DNA from: Salvia splendens | Lineage: Eukaryota > Streptophyta > Magnoliopsida > Lamiales > Lamiaceae | NCBI RefSeq assembly: GCF_004379255.2 | Contig: NC_056044.1 | Location: 9,464,001 to 9,528,000 of the forward strand | Direction of reading: 5' to 3' | Length of the DNA: 64,000 nt | Part shown: one piece after another, positions 11,781 through 23,616 of the stretch | How positions within the stretch are numbered: the first letter of the stretch is position 1 | Layout: each line of letters opens with the position of its first letter | Notes under the pieces: generated by a model | What the model saw: only the letters and a program-made list of their open reading frames with translations | The model's database searches: none | What the model was told of the DNA's origin: nothing | Program-made: the position numbers and the translations under genes

Positions 11781-13030
11781 ACAAAGACTACATGCATATA
11801 TACTTAATGTTTTAGTGTTATCATAAAAAATAGTATAATTATAGGCATCCAACAATTTTATTATTGAATAATTTTATAATTTCAAATTTTAAAAACGACT
11901 ACATGTATATATACTTAATTTCATATTGTTATCATGGAATGAAATAATCATAGTCATTCACATCTAATTATTTAGTTATTAATTACACTAATTATTATTA
12001 ATGTATATATACTTGATTTCTTATTGTTATCTTGCAAATATATTTCTAATATTATTTCACATTTAATTACTTTATTATCAAATACTCAATGCATATATTT
12101 TATTATAAAATTTTAAATTTGACTACATGCATATATACTTAACTTCTTCATGTTATCATCAAACGAAATAATCATTCACACCCAATTATTTTATTATTAA
12201 ATAACTTTTAATTTTTTAAATTAAAAAATGACTACATGTATACATATTGAATTTATAAGTGGTATCATCAAATGAAATATCATAGTCATTCGCATCCACT
12301 CAATTTATTATTAAATAATTTTTAGAATTCTAAGTTATTAAAACAACTCATGCAAATATACTTAATTTTTACGTGTTATCATCCAAAGAAATCGTATTAG
12401 TATTTCACATCTAATTATTTTATTATTAAATAACTTTTAAATTTGTAAATTAAAAAATAACTACATGCATATATATACTTAATTTCTTAGTGTTATCATC
12501 AAATGAAATAATCAGAGTCATTCACATACAATTATTTTATTATTTATAGTTTTTAACGTTTCAACTTATGCAAATATACTTAATTTTAACGTGTTATTAT
12601 CCAAAGAAATCGTATTAGTATTTCACATCTACTTATTTTATTAAATAACTTTTAAATTTGTAAATTAAATAATCATAGTCCTTCACATCCAATAATTTTA
12701 TTATCGAATAATTATGAAATTCTAAGTTTTAAAAACGACTACATGTTATCGAATAATGTTAGTACCTCACATCTAATTATTTTGTTAATAAATAAGTAGT
12801 TCTTAAAATTCCAAGCTATAAAAACAACTTCGTGCGTATATACTTAATTTTTTAGTGATTTTTCCAACGAAATAATAATAGTATTTCGCATCCAATTATA
12901 TTTAAAACCTTTTAAGTTATAATAACGATTGTATGCATGTATACTTAATTTATTAGTGTTATTATCAAACGAAATAACCATGGTCATTCACATCCTACTA
13001 TTTTATTGTTAATTTTTTTTAAAATTTTAA
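11780..13030. repeat. Degenerate satellite-like array, unit ~105-120 bp
   Basis: About eleven units carry the anchor CATGCATATATACTTAAT followed by a GTTATCATC-type motif, a CATAGTCATTCACATCCAAT-type motif and TTTTATTATTAAATA. Anchors occur near 11790, 11900, 12000, 12125, 12235, 12350, 12465, 12570, 12740, 12830 and 12930. Units at about 12350 and 12570 are much closer to each other than to their neighbours, which points to a dimeric duplication of about 222 bp. Confidence 0.8.
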
Positions 13031-13673
13031 ATAATCGTAATCATTTGCATCTAATTATTTTATTATAAATTTCTAAATTCTAAACTAAATCATTTTAAAA
13101 AAAAATTAATAATCATAAATATTCGAATTAATTTATAATAAGTGTAACTTATTATGCATGTTTATAGTTGTTCTCGATAAAGATTTTATTTTTATGACAA
13201 AATTATAGCATTTATTAATTATAAGGAGTATATTTTATTCAGCACGTTTAATCACCTATAAATAAGATTCTTCATATTAAAATTTATTGTGCCACCAAAA
13301 TAGCTAAATCCTAAATCCTTCTTTCTACCTCAGTCAATAATAGTAACGTTTATATGATAAATAATCAATAATAATTGTATGAAGTAACGCATATATGAGA
13401 ACTAATAATGAATGAAACTATGATTAGGAATATTAATTTTTTACATTGTGGACTATGAAGAAGTAACGCATGTATGAGTAGTACATATGAATATGTAAAT
13501 TTATATTAATTACAATAGCACCCAAAATTTATAAATATTTCAAAAAGCGGCCTAAAACTCGCATTTTATATATGTATAGATATGTAATTGATTCGGCCAT
13601 AATCTCATTACATAATACAAAATTTACATTTATAAATACTAGTTTTCCCCCATGTGCGGTTCTATATATAAAG

Positions 13674-13676
<3 letters not shown>
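13030..13676. other. AT-rich DNA without recognised features
   Basis: No coding frame or repeat structure was identified beyond faint similarity of its start to the preceding array. Confidence 0.5.
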
Positions 13677-13705
<29 letters not shown>

Positions 13706-13708
<3 letters not shown>

Positions 13709-15327
13709 ATGTATTCATTTCCTTTTCCTATATTTCCTCCTTTTTCCTTCTTAATATCAGCCATTAGATTAGAGAAATGGACGGTCAAGATCAACATTGG
13801 GTAATTAATCCCGTGTTGCATTATTTGTCCTATTTTGTGCATTATGAGGGTACAATAGTAATCTAATAATGGCTGGAAACCGCTACGAATAATGCACCAC
13901 ATGGTCACGAGTAATGCATATAATTGACTATATAATGCACAATATGTGAACCGCAATGCATGCGAATAAGATGTACCATGTTATGATGTTTGGACACACG
14001 TTTCTTGTTTCCCCTAAGGGTTTAATAAGCTTAGGGGCTAGGGTATAGTACGTAGACACGTATGTAATCTTCACATGGTAACGAGTAATGGATATAATTG
14101 ACTATATAATGCACAATTTGTGAACTGCAATGCATACAAACAAGATGTGTTGTGTTATGATGTTTGACACACGTTTCTTGTTTCCCCTAAGGGTTTAATA
14201 AGCTTAGGGGCTAGGGTATAGTACGTACGCATTAATAACAAATTATAAAACGATACGAATAATTCACCAAATTGTCACAAGTAATGGATGTTATTAACTA
14301 TATAATGCACAATATGTGAACTGCAATGCATACGAATAAGATGTACCATGTTATGATGTTTGACACACGTTCCTTGTTTCCCCTAAGGGTTTAATAAGCT
14401 TAGGGGCTAGGGTATAGTACGTAGACATTACTAAATGCACGTATGTAATCTCCAATCCGTTGATTAACCCATATACACAATACCTCTAATAATGCATAAT
14501 ATACTGAGATAATGACAATTAACAGCTACATAATGCACTACCTAAACCAAATAATGCACATACGTATATTCCAATAACAACAATTTGTTAGTAATGTCTA
14601 CGTACTATACCCTAGCCCCTAAGCTTATTAAACCCTTAGGGGAAACAAGAAACGTGTGTCAAACATCATAACATGGTACATCTTATTCGTATGCATTGCA
14701 GTTCACATATTGTGCATTATATAGTTAATAACATCCATTACTCGTGACAATTTGGTGAATTATTCGTATCGTTTTATAATTTGTTATTAATGCGTACGTA
14801 CTATACCCTAGCCCCTAAGCTTATTAAACCCTTAGGGGAAACAAGAAACGTGTGTCCAAACATCATAACATGGTACATCTTATTCGTATGCATTGCAGTT
14901 CACAAATTGTGCATTATATAGTCAATTATATCCATTACTCGTTACCATGTGAAGATTACATACATGTCTACGTATTATACCCTAGCCCCTAAGCTTATTA
15001 AACCCTTAGGGGAAACAAGAAACGTGTGTCCAAACATCATAACATGGTACATCTTATTCGTATGCATTGCAGTTAACATATTGTGCATTATATAGTCAAT
15101 TATATGCATTATTCGTGACCATGTGGTGCATTATTCGCAGATACCAAAATGTGGCAGTTACTTTTCCGTCAAATGTCAATAATAACCCTGTAATGCATAC
15201 AACCACCTTCTATAATGCAACACGGAACCAGTTTTATAGAATCAATCTGATCTGTTGATGCATTAGATCTAACGCGTAATATTAAGAAGGAAAAAGGATC
15301 TAAGATGTGAAAAGGAGAATAACGCTC

Positions 15328-15330
<3 letters not shown>
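13706..15330. mobile_element. Long foldback element in a TA microsatellite (element F1)
   Basis: The element starts GGGATGTATTCATTTCC and ends in the inverse of GGGAGCGTTATTCTCC. Both ends share CCTTTTTCCTTCTTAATAT about 40-60 bp in. It sits between (TA)n tracts (about 13677-13705 and 15331-15378). Each arm holds three tandem copies of a ~180-bp unit containing CCCCTAAGGGTTTAATAAGC (near 14011, 14184 and 14380). The same three copies recur in inverse orientation near 14600, 14795 and 14975, around a loop at about 14440-14590. The motif TAATGCA/TGCATTA recurs throughout. No protein is encoded. It would snap back into a hairpin with arms of some 700 nt. Confidence 0.85.

Positions 15331-15378
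<48 letters not shown>
15331..15378. repeat. (TA)n tract between elements F1 and F2
   Basis: An uninterrupted TA repeat directly joins the right end of F1 to the left end of F2. Confidence 0.95.
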
Positions 15379-15382
<4 letters not shown>

Positions 15383-16296
15383 CCTGTTAGGTTGAGATTA
15401 TTTAGCTAAATTGAGAAATGAGATGCAATATCAGCCACTAATCCACAAGATTAACTAAATATCAACATCTATCACATTATGTCAACACGGGGGTATAAGT
15501 GTCATTTCATTAATCAAATGGTGGAAAAAATAAAATTAGATTTGAAATCATTTTCTAAAACCCTCTCTAAAACTCTCGGTGAATTATCTTGTGTGCAAAT
15601 ACAAATTTGCTGATCTTCAAAATTCAAATCGAAAACCTTCATCAGCGCTTCAAAGTCGACTTCATAAATTTCTACAATGACGATTCAAAGAGAATCGGTT
15701 GAAGCGTCGATTGTAGCTGAATCGGTTGAAGCGCCGATTGTAGCTGAATCGGTTGAAGCGCCGATTGTAGCTGAATCAGCGTTCCACATCAACGGTGGTT
15801 CCGACTTCTTCAGCGGTGGTTCCGACTTCTTCAGATTCAGCAATTGATTCAAATTTTAAGTATATTGCTTCGATTTTAGTGTATTAAATCAAATCTGGAT
15901 TTGTTTTCTTATGAATTCGATTTCTGCTGAATTTTTTTGTTGATTAGCCATGGTAAAATTGCAATTGGAAGCATCACCTTCCAGTTAAGGATTTGTTTAA
16001 ATTTTTAAGATTATTGACATTTCATACAATAGCTATTGACATAGCTATAATAACAGTATATGCTTGTTTGAATAGCTGTTAGGATGACTGTAGATTGAAC
16101 CAGAAAGAGTTATTGATATATATTTATTGTGTTTCATTTCATACAATAGCTATTGACATAGCTATATTGACATAGCTATAAAACAGAGTATATGCTTGTT
16201 TGAACAGAGTATATGATTTGTTTGACATGGCTATTGACATAGATTTATTAACAGAGTATACTTAATGCCTAAACTTATTATTGATATAGATTTATT

Positions 16297-17235
16297 GTGT
16301 TTCATTTTAAACCAGAAAAAAAAATATCAAAGCGAAAAAGGAGTACCTTGGTATCTCAGAAAGAGTTAATGATTGATGAGAAAAAACAAAAGAAAAGTGT
16401 AGAGGATGAAAAACAGAGTGAGATTGCTGAAAATGTATCTCAAAGGCTTCCAGTGAAAAGGAAGCCTTTGTATTTTGTTGATGCAATAAGCCAATTGAAT
16501 GAGGCACAGATTAATTCTGTGAAGGAGTTGGGTTTTGAGAGTGTATTGCATTACAGAATTGAGTACATTCCTAGTAGATTAGCATTTTCTTTGTTGAAGA
16601 GCTTTGATGAAGAAAAGTGTAAGATAAAGCTTTATAATGGGAAAAAAATTCATATCACGGAAGATGATGTGGAGCTTGTGTATGGATTTCCAAGAGGTGA
16701 CATTACTTACTGCAGAGAGAAGTGGAAAAGTAATGCACCTCTCATGAGGGAGTTAGCAGAACAATGTGATACGAAACCAGGAAACGTGAACCATAAAGCT
16801 GTTGAACAGCTTATGTTAGCAGATCAGAAAGGAGGACCACAGTTCAAGATATTGTTCTTGGTCCTATTAGAATCCGCATTGATTGAGCCTTCAACATGTG
16901 GAATGATAAAATCTAAGATTGGAGAGATAATTGATGATTTGGATAACGTGAGAAATATCAACTGGTGTTCATATACAATCTATGTGCTCAAGTTTGCTAT
17001 GGGAAATTGGTCGAAGACAGAGAAGAACGCCTTTGCAGGACCACTTCCCTTCTTCATGGCGGCCTACTATCATAAGCACGTTGTTTCACCGGCCTCGGCG
17101 GCGGGGGCGCCATCTGGTTCTCGTGTGCCGGTGGGAAATATGTTCGGGCTTCAGGAGAGGGCGGAGAGGAGAGAGCAGCGCGTGAAAAAGGTGATGGATC
17201 TGAGTTGTTGGTGTCCGACCACCGTCAGATTCTGA
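16297..17235 (+). CDS. Transposon-borne protein resembling the N-terminal domain of plant Ulp1-type TE genes
   Basis: A 312-residue frame lies within element F2. It begins at a GTG with no ATG until 16368, so the true start is either that ATG or an upstream splice acceptor ending near 16313. After a lysine-rich stretch it shows a conserved plant mobile-element region: LGFESVLHYRIEYIPSRLAF, the pattern IHITEDDVELVYGFPRGD, then QFKILFLVLLESALIEP and INWCSYTIYVLKFAMGNW, ending GPLPFFMAAYY. In related genes this block precedes a C-terminal Ulp1/SENP cysteine protease. No protease His-Asp-Cys set was found downstream, so the gene is either truncated or spliced in a way not resolved here. The exact role is unknown. 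The assignment rests on remembered family patterns, not a search. Confidence 0.55.
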   Translation: MFHFKPEKKISKRKRSTLVSQKELMIDEKKQKKSVEDEKQSEIAENVSQRLPVKRKPLYFVDAISQLNEAQINSVKELGFESVLHYRIEYIPSRLAFSLLKSFDEEKCKIKLYNGKKIHITEDDVELVYGFPRGDITYCREKWKSNAPLMRELAEQCDTKPGNVNHKAVEQLMLADQKGGPQFKILFLVLLESALIEPSTCGMIKSKIGEIIDDLDNVRNINWCSYTIYVLKFAMGNWSKTEKNAFAGPLPFFMAAYYHKHVVSPASAAGAPSGSRVPVGNMFGLQERAERREQRVKKVMDLSCWCPTTVRF

Positions 17236-18246
17236 TCGGTGGTTGCAACGCCGAGGGTCTTGCGATTTTTAGCTTCGTTTAGAGTTGTTTAGCATTATTG
17301 ATTGAAATTTAAATTAGAAGGCGGAGACCATAGAAATCCGATTCAAATGCAGCTCAAGGTGGAGGAGGAAGGCGACGGCGGCGGAGGCAGAGCGGCAGAG
17401 AAAAAACAAGCGTCGAAGGATTGGGAATCGATGAGCTTGAGTGAGAAGGCGGTGGAGTTGTATGTCGGCGAGAAATGACTGCTATTTTGGCTCACAAATT
17501 CGCCTACGTTTCCAACTTCATCGTGATTGGGGGATGGATTCTCTTCTGGTTTGTGGGTCCCGCTTTGAACTTGTAGATGAATTTGTGAAATATATGGATG
17601 CCGTTGTTAATTCGATTGTGTTGCTGGAATTTGTGAATTGTGTAGATAAGGTGTTTGTGATATTGCCTAAAATATTATTATTGACATAAATTATATAAGT
17701 TGTTGACATGAAAATGTTTGTTGTTGAGTACGAATACAATGTCAACTATATATATAATCCATGTCAACTACATATAAAATTTATATCAACTACACACATG
17801 TAATGTCAACTATATGTACAATCCATGTCAACTACATATATACAATGTCAATTATATGTAAAATGTTGTTATTGACATAATTTATACGTAAAATATTGCT
17901 GTTGACATTAATTATATAGGTCGTTGACATGAATTATATAGCTCTTTGGTGGAGGTTGACATTAATCGAACGGATTTGATTCGAACACTTGTATAAAGTG
18001 TCAACAACTCAAAAACAATTCTTGTAATTAAAAAATAACAACTATTTTATCTTAATTTTTTTAATTGACACAAGTTCTGGCATCATGTTCATACAATATA
18101 TGTCAATAGCATACATATCAAATGTCAACAACTTATAGCAAAATGTCAACAACATGTTAATAGCCTGTACATAAAATGTCAACAGCTTGTCAACGACTTG
18201 TATAAAGTGTCAACAACTCAAAAACAATATCAATAGCGAGAATATC

Positions 18247-18525
18247 AAATGTTAACAACTCTATTAAAATGTCAACAACTAAAAAATAACACTTATAATT
18301 CACATATCAATAGCGAGAATATCAAATGTCAACAACTCTATTAAAATATCAACAACTAAAAAATAACGCTTATAATTCACATATCAATAGCCAGAATATC
18401 AAATGTCAACAACTCTATTAAAATGTAAACAACTAAAAAATAACACTTGTAATTCACATATCAATAGCAAGAATATCAAATGTCAACAACTCGTATTAAA
18501 ATGTCAACAACAAAAAAATAACACG
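18247..18525. repeat. Tandem repeat of ~77 bp, about 3.6 copies
   Basis: Successive units start with AAATGTCAACAACTCTATTA or a close variant and each ends in an AATAGCGAGAATATC-like motif. They lie within element F2. Confidence 0.88.
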
Positions 18526-19000
18526 TCGATTCCTTCTCTCTCATGATTTTCTTCGTGAATTCACGAACCTCATCGATTTTCTCCCTGTCAAAACACAAAA
18601 ACAACAAACTGTGCCAAAATTTCATTATTGCATTTTTACTCCAGTTGCGATCGATATATCGGAGGAATTCGACAGTTCGTCTTTGCTCTCCAAGCATAAG
18701 AATAACAAAACTAAGCAAAATTTTGTTCAGAGTCACGTTTGTAGCAACCAAAAAAGTACTCTGTATAGAAGAAGCAACACGCACAAATCTCACCGGAAAA
18801 AATATCATGTGTGAAGGTCTTCGGTGAAAAGCTGATGAATGACAATTGATTCCAACCAAATATTCAATTAACTCCAACAAGTTATTATCCAAAAAATAAA
18901 GTAACAATATTTGAAGATTTTAAAATAAATTGAACCTCTCGGCAACGAATTTGCTGAATTGAAGATTTGATGAACTCCAACAAATTGAAGATTTGATGAA

Positions 19001-19486
19001 TTGAACCTCTCGCTGATCAAATTGAGAGCGGAATCGAACACATCCGCGAATTCAACCTCCGGCAACGAATTCGTTGAAGCTAACAATGCAGATTCCGACG
19101 AGATCGCAAATCTCCATAAAAAAATCAGCGATCTCGAGGAAGAGAATCGCAATATCATTCAAGGAAGGCTGCGAAGAAGGAGAAGAGGAAGAACAACAGA
19201 AAATAATTGGTGGAGATCGCGCGCTGAGAGGATGAGGTTCGCCTCAATGATCCCGAGGAGCAGCGGCGTATTCAAGCCAAGGAGGAGCAGGAGAGATTGT
19301 GAGTCGAAGAGGATGTTTGACGGCGATCAACAGCAGCGATATGGCGGCAGCAATCGCCATTGTCGTCGACGAAATTGGAGGGATGAAGATGAAGATGGAG
19401 GGTCGATTAGCGGTAGTGATTTGGGAAAAAAAGGATTTTTGGGAAGAAGAGAGGGGGATGTGAATTACCATTCTGGCCTTTCATAA
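19001..19486 (+). pseudogene. Coiled-coil-like fragment at the right end of element F2
   Basis: An open frame contains SDEIANLHKKISDLEEENRN, a plausible coiled coil, followed by a basic low-complexity tail. It may be the last exon or a decayed remnant of the F2 gene. No splice model connecting it to 16297-17235 could be established. Confidence 0.3.
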
Positions 19487-19637
19487 TAAATTAATCTAAA
19501 AATATTTTTTGTGTGGCAAAATCTGGACCACTCATTTAATAAAAATGAATGGCTGATATTGCATCTCATTTATCAATTAGCCTAAAAAATCTCAATTGAT
19601 CACGGACCTATATATATATATATATATATATATATGG

Positions 19638-19870
19638 GAGCATTATTTTCCTATTTATCCCTTAGTTCCTTTATTCTTCTTAATATGAGCCGTTAGATCT
19701 CATTCATCAACGGTCCAGATGATCTGCATTATTATACTATAATGGTGCATTATTAGTCGGTGTGCATTATTCAACTGAAAATCTGCATTATTACACTATA
19801 ATGATGCATTATTAGTCGGTGTGCATTATTCAAAGGAAAATCTGCATTATTAAATGACACGTGAGCTTCT
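19638..19870. mobile_element. Truncated left end of an F1-type element (element F3)
   Basis: Directly after a (TA)n tract the sequence begins GGGAGCATTATTTTCC, continues to TTCTTCTTAATATGAGCCG, and then has repeated CTGCATTATT/TGCATTATT motifs, as in F1. No matching right end was found before the following LTR-like DNA, so the element is truncated. Confidence 0.7.
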
Positions 19871-19879
19871 GTAGTTAGG

Positions 19880-20935
19880 ATCAAGGAACGTAGATCGGGA
19901 ATCAAGAGCTAGTGTTCGACCAGATTATCTGTCATAATCAGGTGTGTACAAATCACACTTTTAATTTTACATGTTTTATGTGATTGATTGTTATATGTTG
20001 AATTTGAGTGAATTATTGGATTATATGGTGTGAAATTGATATGATTATGAATTATTTGATTTTGATGGTCGAATATGATATGAATATTTGATTGCTGAAA
20101 TGGACATGTTTGTTTAGATATATTGGATAATTTGATGGAATATGATATGGATATGTTATTGGTGCAAATGATATGTTTATGATACCGATTATTTGAATCA
20201 TTGGATTAAAGAGGATCTGTGACAGCCTTGTACTGGATCTGAAATTTTAGAGGGACCTATGAGTCCAATTACAAAGAGGCCTTCGGGTCGAATACAGAGG
20301 ACCTATGAGTCCAATTACAGAGGGACCTTCGGGTCAAATACAGAGGGACCTATGAGTCCAATTACAGAGAGACCTTCGGGTCATAGAGGAATCCCGGACA
20401 GATACCAGACTTGACTGTTACAGAATAATAAACTGAATAGAGTGACATATGCATATGAATATGAAATGGTTTGTTTTTAAATTATGATATATATTGTTTC
20501 TGATTATATGTATTGATAAAAGAATATGCTTGATGTTTGTATCATGTGAAATTAAAGGTGGAAATTTATATACACTGAGTTGTGGCTCATTTAAACCACT
20601 AAATTTTTCAGGAATAAGATAGCATTAAGTTTTGACTGACGTGGGTCATAGGAACTCCACGTGTTATCAGGTTCGGCGGCTGACGAATATTGACAACCTT
20701 CTCCTCCTCATCATTTGCATGTAGATAAATGTATAGTATATAGAGTGGTGAGAGTGTTCCACTACTTTACAGGATATTTTGAAATATGTATCGGATAAGT
20801 GTTGGTTTGAACTTATATAATATGGGTGTACTATGAATTAGACACGTGTATTGATTGCTTTTATGATAAGGGATTTATTTATTATAAGAGTTTACGTCAG
20901 AGGGGTTGAAGCGTGACAGAGGGTACTAGTGTTTC
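19880..20935. mobile_element. LTR-like remnant, probably of a Ty3-type retrotransposon
   Basis: The stretch contains a tandem repeat of the unit ACCTATGAGTCCAATTACAG/ACCTTCGGGTC at about 20251-20384. It ends in GTTGAAGCGTGACA followed by a decayed primer-site-like sequence, an arrangement familiar from plant Ty3 LTRs. Neither a partner LTR nor coding DNA was found. Superfamily assignment is by impression. Confidence 0.4.
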
Positions 20936-22352
20936 TTCATAAAGAGTGATAAGGCTTCGTAGTAAGGAGATTTTGAATTAGGAATATTTTGAGAAAGTCC
21001 ACATAGTATTTAAAATAACATAGGCAGGGCTTGCATTTTTTCCAATATTCTGAAATCAAATTAACAAATCGAAAATTCGTGGGCTGCGCAAATTATATTA
21101 TATACTATTAATAAATAATTAATCGTGACCAAGCATTAAACAAAAAAAAAACTACAATTGACTTCAAACAACTAAGAACCAAATTGAGAAGTAATCGATA
21201 TGAAAGTTATGATAGTCAAGATGCGACGTTATTCCCAGGGTTTATATCCATACAGAAATATAGTATTTTGGGAGTTAAATCCAAATTCTTTCTTATTATG
21301 ATGAATATAAATAGACACAAAAAATTTGGTCAGGTGTGCTTAAGCAAATATATGCATCTTTTCTCAAAAAAAAATATTGATTTTTAAAGTAAAAGATTCA
21401 TTATAATAAAGTAATGTAAAAGCTAATATACTAGTAGTCTCTCAAAAAAAAGCTATACTAGTTAAAAGTATATAAACCAAGTGATCAATCACACGGTTTC
21501 AAAATTCTATCTAAAACAAACTGTCGTCACTGTATTTTGATCGAAGCTAGTAACTTATTAAATTAAATAACTCAATATAAATAATATTTAATATATTGTT
21601 AAATAATTTAAATAAAATTGCATTAGTTTATAATTTAAAATGTTACTCATTTTCCTACTTCCAAGATTTTTATTTCGGTTTGGATTGCCTGAATAGAAAT
21701 GAGAAAACGTGACACATTCTGTTTTATATGGAAAAGGTAAATATATTATTCGTATGCATTTTTTGCGTGTCCAAAGTATATATTCAACATTTTAATGTAA
21801 AAAACAAACATATTTGTTTGAATGCGAAGAAAATTAGTTATCACAACAAACAATTAATGATTTAGTATTGATGGTTTGATTTGAAAGATAGACATTTTTA
21901 AGGACGTGAAAATGGACAGGCTAATAGCTTATTAATATCTTGGTTGAGAAAAAGAAATTAAATTTATTTATGTAAACCATAGTCTAAGATAGCATGCGAA
22001 CTTGGAATTTTGACAAATCAAACTAACCCGTGGCCAGCTGAAAATTAAAATTTGTGGATGCACTTCAAATTAGATTAATTAATTAGGAGTTTGTCAATTT
22101 TTTACAGGTTTATTTAATTTGTTTTAACGTAAGTAGACCTAAATATTATCATAAATCATCATCATCGAGAAATCTTATTTCCATCCAAAACTGTCGTTTT
22201 CCTCTAATATTCCACACAAGTTATTTAGATTATGTCATTTGTTCTTTTATACCTCATTTATTTTATTCATAACTATTGTTTTAGTTAGTGAGTTATGCAT
22301 TATTAAAGTTGAGGATGATACACTTGTAAATTTTTGTATACCTACGCACGCT
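20936..22352. other. AT-rich intergenic DNA, no gene seen
   Basis: No convincing coding frame, repeat or RNA gene was recognised. Confidence 0.5.
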
Positions 22353-22531
22353 AAAGTGATTTTTCTATTTTGTTATTTTGCTTGTACTCAATCTGTATTT
22401 TCCAACGCGTCATTCGCCATCTAATTGTAGTATGTTCTATATTTATAAAAGTGAATTTTCTAAGTTGTTATTTTGCTTGTACTCAATCTATATTTTCCAA
22501 TGCGTCATTCGCCATCTAATTGTAGTATGTC
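22353..22531. repeat. Tandem duplication of ~94 bp
   Basis: The block starting AAAGTGATTTTTCT and containing GCGTCATTCGCCATCTAATT is repeated once with few differences. Confidence 0.85.
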
Positions 22532-23006
22532 TATCTTTTCTTTATTTTTTACTACTAAATTGTATGGGATATACAATAGTAACATCCAAATCCAACCCTA
22601 AATCCTTTTTTTTTGCCCCATTAACACATTCTTCATTGTAAAGATCTAATTCTCAATTTTTACCATTGGTTACTCAATTGTCGTAATCGAGCGGTTCGTC
22701 TTTATTTTGAGCGATCACACTTAAATAGCACATTCCAAAAAGAAAATCTTGTACTACTATATAGTAATTAAGTAAAAGGATAAGCGAACGGAAGAGGTCC
22801 AATTTTTTTAGAATTAATTAAAGTTATCATGATTATTTCCGCACAATATAAATGTATATTTTTTATATGACACTAACAAGAACGAAAATAATGGATTTGG
22901 ATTATGTTTTATTAGGGTCGTGTCCATATGGGATTGACACATTAGGAACCCAATAGTTTTGGATTGGATTCGAGTTGGCTTCGCATAACCTGTTAAAAAA
23001 ATAATA

Positions 23007-23222
23007 CCGCCTCTGTCCACATTAAGAGTCTCGGTTGTCTATTTTAGTCTATCCCGCATTAGGAGTACTAGGTTGTACAGTCCACTAGTCTCATTACACT
23101 TGCATTTTATTATAAACTAATATATAAAAATGATACCAACATTCTACTATTTTTTTTCAATAATATTTTTTATATTTTCTTAAAATTTGTGTTGGACTTT
23201 ATTGAGACTCCTAATGTGAGAG
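23007..23222. mobile_element. Diverged Stowaway-like MITE
   Basis: The left end CCGCCTCTGTCCACATTAAG matches the inverse of the right end around CCTAATGTGAGAG, with TA on both sides. About 216 bp, no coding capacity. Confidence 0.6.
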
Positions 23223-23316
23223 TATTATTATTTTACTTATTTTTGTTCTTTTTTAGAAAATTATGTACTTCAATTTTATTCCTTAGGTTTGTGTAAATTA
23301 CTTCCGATTAATGTAA

Positions 23317-23616
23317 GAGTAAAGGTCAATTTTGGTCCTAAACATATGACCAAAATACGAATTTGGTCCATAACACTCACTTTTCGAAAAATAGGTCCAT
23401 AACAAATGAAAATGTTACCGAAGTAGTCCTTTTTTTACGGTTCCGTCAAAAAACTAATGAACACTAATTGCACAGTGTCATTGCATTAGTTTTTTTACGG
23501 GACCGTAAAAAAGGACCACTCCGACAAGAATATCATTTGTTATGGTCTTTTTTTTATTCATGTTAAATCATTTGTTATGGGCTTGTTTTGTTTAGGACCA
23601 AAATTGACATTTACTC
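23317..23616. mobile_element. 300-bp MITE with 9-bp target duplication (Mutator type)
   Basis: The inverted ends are GAGTAAAGGTCAATTTTGGT and the inverse of GAGTAAATGTCAATTTTGGT. A perfect 9-bp duplication TTAATGTAA flanks it at 23308-23316 and 23617-23625. A second inner pair, TTTACGGTTCCGT against ACGGGACCGTAAA, extends the foldback. Confidence 0.87.

Larger units (their letters stand above)
15990..18530. repeat. Dispersed TTGACAT/ATGTCAA motifs in element F2
   Basis: Dozens of copies of the heptamer TTGACAT or its inverse ATGTCAA lie on both sides of the F2 gene (for example around 16010-16250 and 17690-18510), often as AATGTCAACAACT. They look like internal protein-binding repeats of the element. 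Confidence 0.7.
15379..19608. mobile_element. 4.2-kb TIR element in a TA microsatellite (element F2)
   Basis: The left end GGGTCCTGTTAGGTTGAGATT matches the inverse of the right end, GGTCCGTGATCAATTGAGATT. Inverted similarity extends about 60 bp and includes a perfect stretch around ATGAGATGCAATATCAGCCA. TA repeats flank it on both sides (15331-15378 and 19609-19637). It carries one open frame similar to plant transposon-captured Ulp1-type genes, a dense field of TTGACAT/ATGTCAA motifs, and a diverged coiled-coil segment near its right end. Long TIRs and a captured host-like gene suggest a Mutator-like element. The superfamily is unproven because the TA tracts hide any target duplication. Confidence 0.78.

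Noticed and set aside
19880..20935. Complete LTR retrotransposon
   Set aside because: Only one LTR-like stretch is present. No second copy, no coding DNA and no target duplication could be found.
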